Source of the DNA: Planctomycetota bacterium
GTDB taxonomy: Bacteria; Planctomycetota; UBA8742; UBA2392
Reading direction: 5' to 3'
Length of the DNA stretch: 64,000 nucleotides
Assembly: GCA_020638675.1 (NCBI GenBank)
Contig: JACKID010000001.1
Span: 682,001 to 746,000 of the forward strand
In this document: positions 59,798 to 64,000 of the stretch, one piece after another
How the letters are laid out: the number at the start of each line of letters is the position of its first letter
Numbering within the stretch: the stretch's first letter is position 1
Made by a program: the position numbers and the translations under genes
Notes under the pieces: generated by a model
The model's input: the letters and a program-made list of their open reading frames with translations, nothing else
Databases searched by the model: none
Told to the model about the DNA's origin: nothing

Positions 59798-60988
59798 TTA
59801 CAGCGCCTCGGCTTTTGCGATGGCTTCTTTGCCTTCTTCTTCTTTGCCCGCTGCCTGCAGGGCGAGCCCCAGCGTGTTCCAGTACTTCTTCAGGCGGACC
59901 TTGTGGTTCTCGTCCTCGGCGTTGCTCTCCTGCTCCAGGTCGCGGGCCTTGGTCAGTGCATCCAGCGCCGCGTCCCATTTCTGGCCGCCTGCGAGGCATT
60001 CGCCCATGGAGTACCAGGTCTTTCCGAGACTGACCTTGTCGGCCTTGCCCTTTTCCTTGAGGCTGAGCGACTTGCGGTAGCTGTCGATCGATTCCGGAAC
60101 CTGGCCCATCTCTCGCTGGGATTCGCCAAGCCCGTGGTACATGTAGCCGAGCTCAAGCGGGTCCAGTTTCTGCTTTTCGGCCATCTGGATGAGTTTCTTG
60201 CGCTGCATGACGCCCTTCACGTAGCGCCCGGCGTCGTGATAGGCCTCGGACATGCTGCGCTGAATCTGCAGTTGGAAGTCCTCAGGCATCCTGGCTGCTT
60301 CGGCAAGTTCCTTGGCCCGACGGTAAAGCTCGATCGCCTGTTGGAACTCCACCTCGAGCTGCTTTTCCAGCACAGCGATCTGCGGCGGCGGGGACATCCC
60401 CTGCATGCCCTTCTGGACACGCACACTTGCCTGCATCGGGCCGATCTTGTGCTTGATGGACTCCGCGCGGTACAGCACCAGTGTTGCCATGGTGGCATCG
60501 TCCACGCCCGCTTCCTTGGCGAGCTCAATCGCATTGTCGAACTGCTCCCCGGCCTCCTTGTAGCGCCCGCTGCGGAACATGCATTCGGCGTAACTGTAGG
60601 TCAGGTTCAGGCGGCTGGCCGTGGGGGCCTTGCACTCCGCTTTCATCTGCGTGGCCTTATTGAAGGCCTCAATGGCTTCGTCGATCTCGTCGGTCTTTGC
60701 CAACGCCTCTGCCAGTTTGCCCCAGCTCGTGGCGTGTCCGTTCGGGTCGGCCTGGCCCTTCTCCTCAAGCTCGACCATCTTGCGGAACGCCTCAGCCGAG
60801 CCCTTGGCGTCTTCGCGTGCGAGTTGAATGCCGCCGATGCCTTCCCAGTAGGCGGCTTCATCGAGTGGCGCAAGTCCGGCCGGCGGCTCCAGCTTGCCGC
60901 CGCCGATGGCCTTCAGGGCCGTCTCGGCGCCGTCGGTGTCGCCTGAGTAGAAGGTTTCCAGCGCCGCGTCGATCTGCTCATTAGCCAT
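59798..60988 (-). CDS. TPR-repeat protein of unknown function
   Basis: The 396-residue protein is built of about nine helix pairs of the tetratricopeptide type, many with Ala and Glu-rich helices and the spacing W-x2-LG-x2-Y. No signal peptide or other domain is recognised, so it is probably a cytoplasmic scaffold. It lies upstream of the MoxR gene on the same strand with 81 bp between them; MoxR/TPR pairs are known to work together in some systems, but the link here is inference. Confidence 0.75.
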   Translation of the reverse strand: MANEQIDAALETFYSGDTDGAETALKAIGGGKLEPPAGLAPLDEAAYWEGIGGIQLAREDAKGSAEAFRKMVELEEKGQADPNGHATSWGKLAEALAKTDEIDEAIEAFNKATQMKAECKAPTASRLNLTYSYAECMFRSGRYKEAGEQFDNAIELAKEAGVDDATMATLVLYRAESIKHKIGPMQASVRVQKGMQGMSPPPQIAVLEKQLEVEFQQAIELYRRAKELAEAARMPEDFQLQIQRSMSEAYHDAGRYVKGVMQRKKLIQMAEKQKLDPLELGYMYHGLGESQREMGQVPESIDSYRKSLSLKEKGKADKVSLGKTWYSMGECLAGGQKWDAALDALTKARDLEQESNAEDENHKVRLKKYWNTLGLALQAAGKEEEGKEAIAKAEAL

Positions 60989-61050
60989 TGCGCCCTCGCC
61001 TGTGGTGTAGTCGCAAGCCTACCCGACGGATGGGGAAAGCCAACCCTGAA

Positions 61051-61866
61051 CTAGGCTTCGGCCTGTTGCTCCAGCACTCCCCACAATCGCTCGCGGTGCG
61101 CGGCGGACTGGGCGATGCCGTGCGCGCGGCCTTCCTTGAAGCGGACGTAGTACTTGCCCGTGATTGCGTCCCACGAGGGCTCGCTTGCCATGCGGACCTG
61201 GGGCTGTGCGCCCTTCTCCGGGCTGAGCATCAGCAGGTTGATCCAGAAGCGTATGAAGCCCGGAAAGTTGCGGAACAGGTTCGTCCCGACGATTCCCGGG
61301 TGTAGGCAGTTGGCCGTGACGCCCCCGGACTCGCGCTCGGCGAGCGTGAAGGTCTGCATGACGAGTGCAAGTTTGCTCTGGCGATACGCCAGTGCGGGGT
61401 CGAAGTGGTGTTCATGCTGCAGGTCGGCCCAGTTGATGAAACCGTGAGTGTGCTCTTCAGAGGCTACGTTGATGACGCGGCCCTTGGCGGCCCGCAGCGG
61501 CTCAATCAGCAGGCGAGTCAACATAAATGGGGCAAGCGCGTTGACCATCCAGGTGCGCTCCAGCCCGTCGGGCGTCGCCTCGCGCTTGCCCAACCAGAGA
61601 CCGGCATTGTTGAGCAGGACGTCGAGCTTGTCGTGGGTCTCGCGGAACTTGGCTACGCCCTCGCGAATCGCCTGCTTCGATGACAGGTCGATCGGCAGGA
61701 TCTCGGACTTCCCGCCATCCTTGGCAATGGCGTCATGCACCGGTTTCACCCGGTCCTCATTGCGCGCCACCAGGACCACGCTGGCGCCCTTCTTCGCCAG
61801 CGCCATCGCCGAGACCTTGCCGATCCCCGAGCCCGCGCCCGTAACGATGACCGTCCTGCCTTCCAT
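61051..61866 (-). CDS. Short-chain dehydrogenase/reductase (SDR)
   Basis: The 271-residue enzyme has the dinucleotide site TGAGSGIG (residues 8-15), NNAGLWL, a catalytic Ser in NVASEEH and the YRQSK motif (Y-x3-K). This is the classical SDR layout of the retinol-dehydrogenase-like group. Arg in VLVARNEDR suggests NADP preference. The start ATG at 61866 gives MEGRTVIVTGAG; in-frame ATGs at 61878 and 61902 are alternatives without clear ribosome binding sites. The substrate is unknown. It precedes the TPR gene on the same strand with 62 bp between them. Confidence 0.88.
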   Translation of the reverse strand: MEGRTVIVTGAGSGIGKVSAMALAKKGASVVLVARNEDRVKPVHDAIAKDGGKSEILPIDLSSKQAIREGVAKFRETHDKLDVLLNNAGLWLGKREATPDGLERTWMVNALAPFMLTRLLIEPLRAAKGRVINVASEEHTHGFINWADLQHEHHFDPALAYRQSKLALVMQTFTLAERESGGVTANCLHPGIVGTNLFRNFPGFIRFWINLLMLSPEKGAQPQVRMASEPSWDAITGKYYVRFKEGRAHGIAQSAAHRERLWGVLEQQAEA

Positions 61867-62141
61867 GGCGCGGATCATGGATAACCCGGGCGTTCGCCGC
61901 AAGGCGAACCCGTCGGATTGTGCACGGCGCCTGGCCTTGCATGCATTGACGTGTCAAGAAACACTGGTACGTTTGCTGGTATGAGCACGCGACTGAACCA
62001 GTCCCGCTCTTCCCGCCATCGACCGTGATCCGGTTGCTGTTCCCTATTTGATGCCCATGGGCGGCCTTTGAAGGCTTGCGCCCGGGGCGTTTTCAGCAAC
62101 AATCCGCGCGGGCGTGAGGCCCGCGCTACCGGAGCTATGTC

Positions 62142-63680
62142 ATGGCTAAGAACATCAAGACACGTGCGGAAGACTATTCGCAGTGGTACCTCGACGTCAT
62201 CAAGGCCGCCCAACTGGCCGACTACGCGCCCGTGCGCGGCTGCATGGTCATCCGCCCCGAGGGCTTCTCGATCTGGGAAGCCATGCAGCGTGACCTCGAC
62301 CGTCGCTTCAAGGAAACCGGGCACGTTAACGCGTACTTCCCCCTGCTGATCCCCATGTCGTTCATGTCCCGCGAGGCGCAGCACGTCGAAGGCTTCGCGA
62401 TGGAATGCGCCGTCGTTACCCACCACAAGCTGCAACAGGACGGCAAAGGCGGCTTGCAGGCCGCCGGCGAGCTGGAAGAGCCCTACATCATCCGCCCCAC
62501 CAGCGAAACGGTGATCGGGCACATGTACAGCCAGTGGATCCAAAGCTACCGCGACCTGCCCGTGCTGATCAACCAGTGGGCCAACGTCATGCGCTGGGAA
62601 CTGCGTACCCGCCTGTTCCTGCGCACGGCCGAGTTCCTGTGGCAGGAAGGGCACACCGCGCACGAGACGGCCGAAGAAGCCGAGCAGGAAACGCTGCGCA
62701 TGCTGGACGTCTACGCCAGCTTCGTGGAAGAGTTCATGGCGATGCCCGTGATCAAGGGCCCCAAGACCGACAGTGAGAAGTTCCCCGGCGCGGTGACGAC
62801 CTATGCCATTGAGTCGCTGATGCAGGACGGCAAGGCGCTGCAGAACGGGACGAGCCATAACTTGGGCCAGAACTTTGCCAAGGCCTTCGACATCAAGTTC
62901 CTCGGGCGCGACCAGAAGATCGAGCATTGCTACACCACAAGCTGGGGCGTGAGCACGCGGCTGATCGGCTCGCTGATCATGATGCACAGCGACGACGACG
63001 GGCTGGTACTGCCTCCCCGCGTAGCGCCCAACCTGGTTGCGATCGTGCCCATCTTCAAGACCGACGAAGAGAAGGCAAAGGTGGCGGCGTATATCGAGAA
63101 GATCGTCGCGGCATTGTGCGGCGACGACGAAGTGGCAGCGGCCAAGAACCGTCTATCGAGCGGCGACATCACCCGCTACTTCTTCGACAAGCATACAGGC
63201 CAGGGGGTGCTGGTTGACTGGCGCGACAACCGCCCCGGCGACAAGCAGTTCCACTGGGAACAGCGCGGCGTGCCCTTCCGCATTGAAGTCGGCCCCCGCG
63301 ACGTCGATGGCTCCGCCATGGTCGTGAAAAAACGCCTCGACCGCAGCAAGGACGTGGTGAAGCTTGAGAACGTCTCGGCCGCATGGCTGCGCGGCATGTG
63401 CGAGTCCGTGCAGGCCGAGATGTTCGAGAAGGCCAGGGCCTACCGAGACGCCAACACACACCGCGCGGAGAGCTACGACGAGCTGAAGTCGATCCTCGCC
63501 GGCAAAGGCGGCTTCGTGCGCTGCTTCTTCCAGCCCGACCGCGAGGCCGAGGCGAAGATCAAGGAAGAGACCAAGGCAACGGTGCGCTGCCTGCCCTTCG
63601 ACGCACGGGGAAAGACCGGCCAGTGCATCTACTCGGGCAAGGATGGCGCACCCGAGGCGCTGTTCGCGCAGGCGTACTAG
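62142..63680 (+). CDS. proS: Prolyl-tRNA synthetase, type III (archaeal/eukaryotic-like)
   Basis: The 512-residue class II synthetase starts MAKNIKTRAEDYSQWYLDVI. Motif 1 is GHVNAYFPLLIP, motif 2 contains MRWELRTRLFLRTAEFLWQEGH, and motif 3 contains GVSTRLIG. It has the C-terminal zinc-binding-type domain (residues 430-510) and no editing insertion, as in the archaeal/eukaryotic class. Type III ProS is found in a minority of bacteria, including planctomycetes. A GGAG site precedes the ATG. It charges tRNA-Pro and is expected to be essential. A terminator follows the stop. Confidence 0.96.
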   Translation: MAKNIKTRAEDYSQWYLDVIKAAQLADYAPVRGCMVIRPEGFSIWEAMQRDLDRRFKETGHVNAYFPLLIPMSFMSREAQHVEGFAMECAVVTHHKLQQDGKGGLQAAGELEEPYIIRPTSETVIGHMYSQWIQSYRDLPVLINQWANVMRWELRTRLFLRTAEFLWQEGHTAHETAEEAEQETLRMLDVYASFVEEFMAMPVIKGPKTDSEKFPGAVTTYAIESLMQDGKALQNGTSHNLGQNFAKAFDIKFLGRDQKIEHCYTTSWGVSTRLIGSLIMMHSDDDGLVLPPRVAPNLVAIVPIFKTDEEKAKVAAYIEKIVAALCGDDEVAAAKNRLSSGDITRYFFDKHTGQGVLVDWRDNRPGDKQFHWEQRGVPFRIEVGPRDVDGSAMVVKKRLDRSKDVVKLENVSAAWLRGMCESVQAEMFEKARAYRDANTHRAESYDELKSILAGKGGFVRCFFQPDREAEAKIKEETKATVRCLPFDARGKTGQCIYSGKDGAPEALFAQAY

Positions 63681-63686
63681 ACGCAT

Positions 63687-63714
63687 CAAGGCCCCGGTTG
63701 ATACCGGGGCCTTG
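63687..63714. terminator. Bidirectional terminator hairpin after proS
   Basis: CAAGGCCCCGG and CCGGGGCCTTG arms with loop TTGATA lie between the stops of proS and the minus-strand lysine-rich gene. No long T-run is present on either side, so it may serve both genes with limited strength. Confidence 0.75.
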
Positions 63715-63736
63715 ACTCGTCAAGATGTAGCGATCA

Positions 63737-63844
63737 CTACTTCTTCTTGGCTGCCTTCTTCTTGGCCGGCTTCTTCTTCGCCGCCGGCTTCTTCTTTGCT
63801 GCCGCCTTCTTCTTCGGTGCTGCCTTCTTCTTTGCCGCTGCCAT
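63737..63844 (-). CDS. 35-residue Lys/Ala/Pro histone-H1-like peptide
   Basis: On the minus strand from ATG 63844 the frame encodes MAAAKKKAAPKKKAAAKKK, continuing in the same way (PAAKKKPAKKKAAKKK) to a TAG stop. AAGGAGAAGCAA precedes the ATG, a good ribosome binding site, so the tiny frame is likely real. The product resembles the C-terminal tails of histone H1 and of bacterial histone-like proteins such as Hc1, and would bind DNA by charge. It may be a nucleoid protein or a fragment of a longer ancestral gene. Confidence 0.65.
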   Translation of the reverse strand: MAAAKKKAAPKKKAAAKKKPAAKKKPAKKKAAKKK

Positions 63845-64000
63845 TTGCTTCTCCTTGACCTGGACAGAATCCAACAGCTTGCACTTCCTACGAAGAATTG
63901 TGCTGCCGACTCAGCCCGACAGGGAGGTGTTGGCTAAAAGTTGAATTCCCTGTGGATACTTAATTATGGGGAGTGCGCCGTTCCGCTTGGCGATCAGCAT
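63845..64000. other. Right-hand end, no complete gene seen
   Basis: The last 150 bp hold the leader of the lysine-rich gene. A short open frame starting at 63966 runs off the right edge without a ribosome binding site, and I cannot support a gene there. Confidence 0.4.

Noticed and set aside
1..64000. CRISPR array
   Set aside because: No regularly spaced direct repeats were seen; the repeats present are palindromes of different kinds.

Overview
This is a GC-rich bacterial chromosome segment carrying one integrated element. The mix of families suggests Planctomycetota or a related lineage: a stand-alone LigD N-terminal-type protein, a MoxR ATPase, a secreted toroid (squalene-cyclase-like) protein, large choice-of-anchor-D surface proteins with GEVED domains, a lysine/alanine histone-H1-like peptide and a type III prolyl-tRNA synthetase. 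No rRNA or phylogenetic marker allows a firm call, so the taxonomy is inference.

Layout. 1-6474 is the right-hand end of an integrated element. It holds a tyrosine integrase, an unknown protein with a zinc-type Cys motif, a small HTH regulator, an SF3-type primase/helicase protein, two small genes and the start of a further gene. It ends inside a CAU-anticodon tRNA gene, of which only the 5' half remains here. 6.6-10.6 kb has a secreted esterase/peptidase, a duplicated-domain basic protein and a 2H phosphoesterase. 10.6-23.2 kb is mostly housekeeping: SMC, a possible FlgI-like lipoprotein, an ATP-cone/NrdD-like protein with no glycyl-radical site, a rhomboid protein, YvcK, HPF, a metallophosphoesterase, TruA, a LigD_N-like protein and a bifunctional nuclease. 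23.2-26.8 kb has an outer-membrane-type protein, a lipoprotein, thioredoxin and NadA. 26.9-31.9 kb carries three paralogous membrane metallophosphoesterases. 31.9-36.7 kb has a HAD phosphatase, a YjbQ protein, an Rrf2 regulator, glutamate dehydrogenase and a slipin-like protein. The intergenic spaces at 35.3-37.4 kb are filled with palindromic repeats and an odd tRNA.

37.4-45.7 kb has a TPR/SEC-C protein, a His-rich CobW GTPase, HPr, a PQQ-type propeller, an RlmI-like methyltransferase, a membrane protein, CdsA and PhoH. 45.7-48.2 kb has a TPR gene that looks 5'-truncated, then a non-coding interval. That interval has a sigma70-like promoter, about 300 nt rich in inverted repeats and a strong intrinsic terminator: the best candidate here for an undescribed structured RNA. 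48.2-58.8 kb has a TrmB-type regulator, two tandem 1.2-kb-residue-scale surface proteins ending in a Cys/hydrophobic/Arg sorting-type tail, and a toroid lipoprotein. 58.8-64 kb has MoxR, a TPR protein, an SDR, ProS and a 35-residue lysine/alanine peptide.

Functional links are mostly loose. The clearest units are the ATGA-coupled element operon (HTH, primase, small proteins), hpf-yvcK, the bifunctional nuclease-outer membrane-lipoprotein run, the metallophosphoesterase trio, and the surface-protein pair behind a TrmB-type gene.
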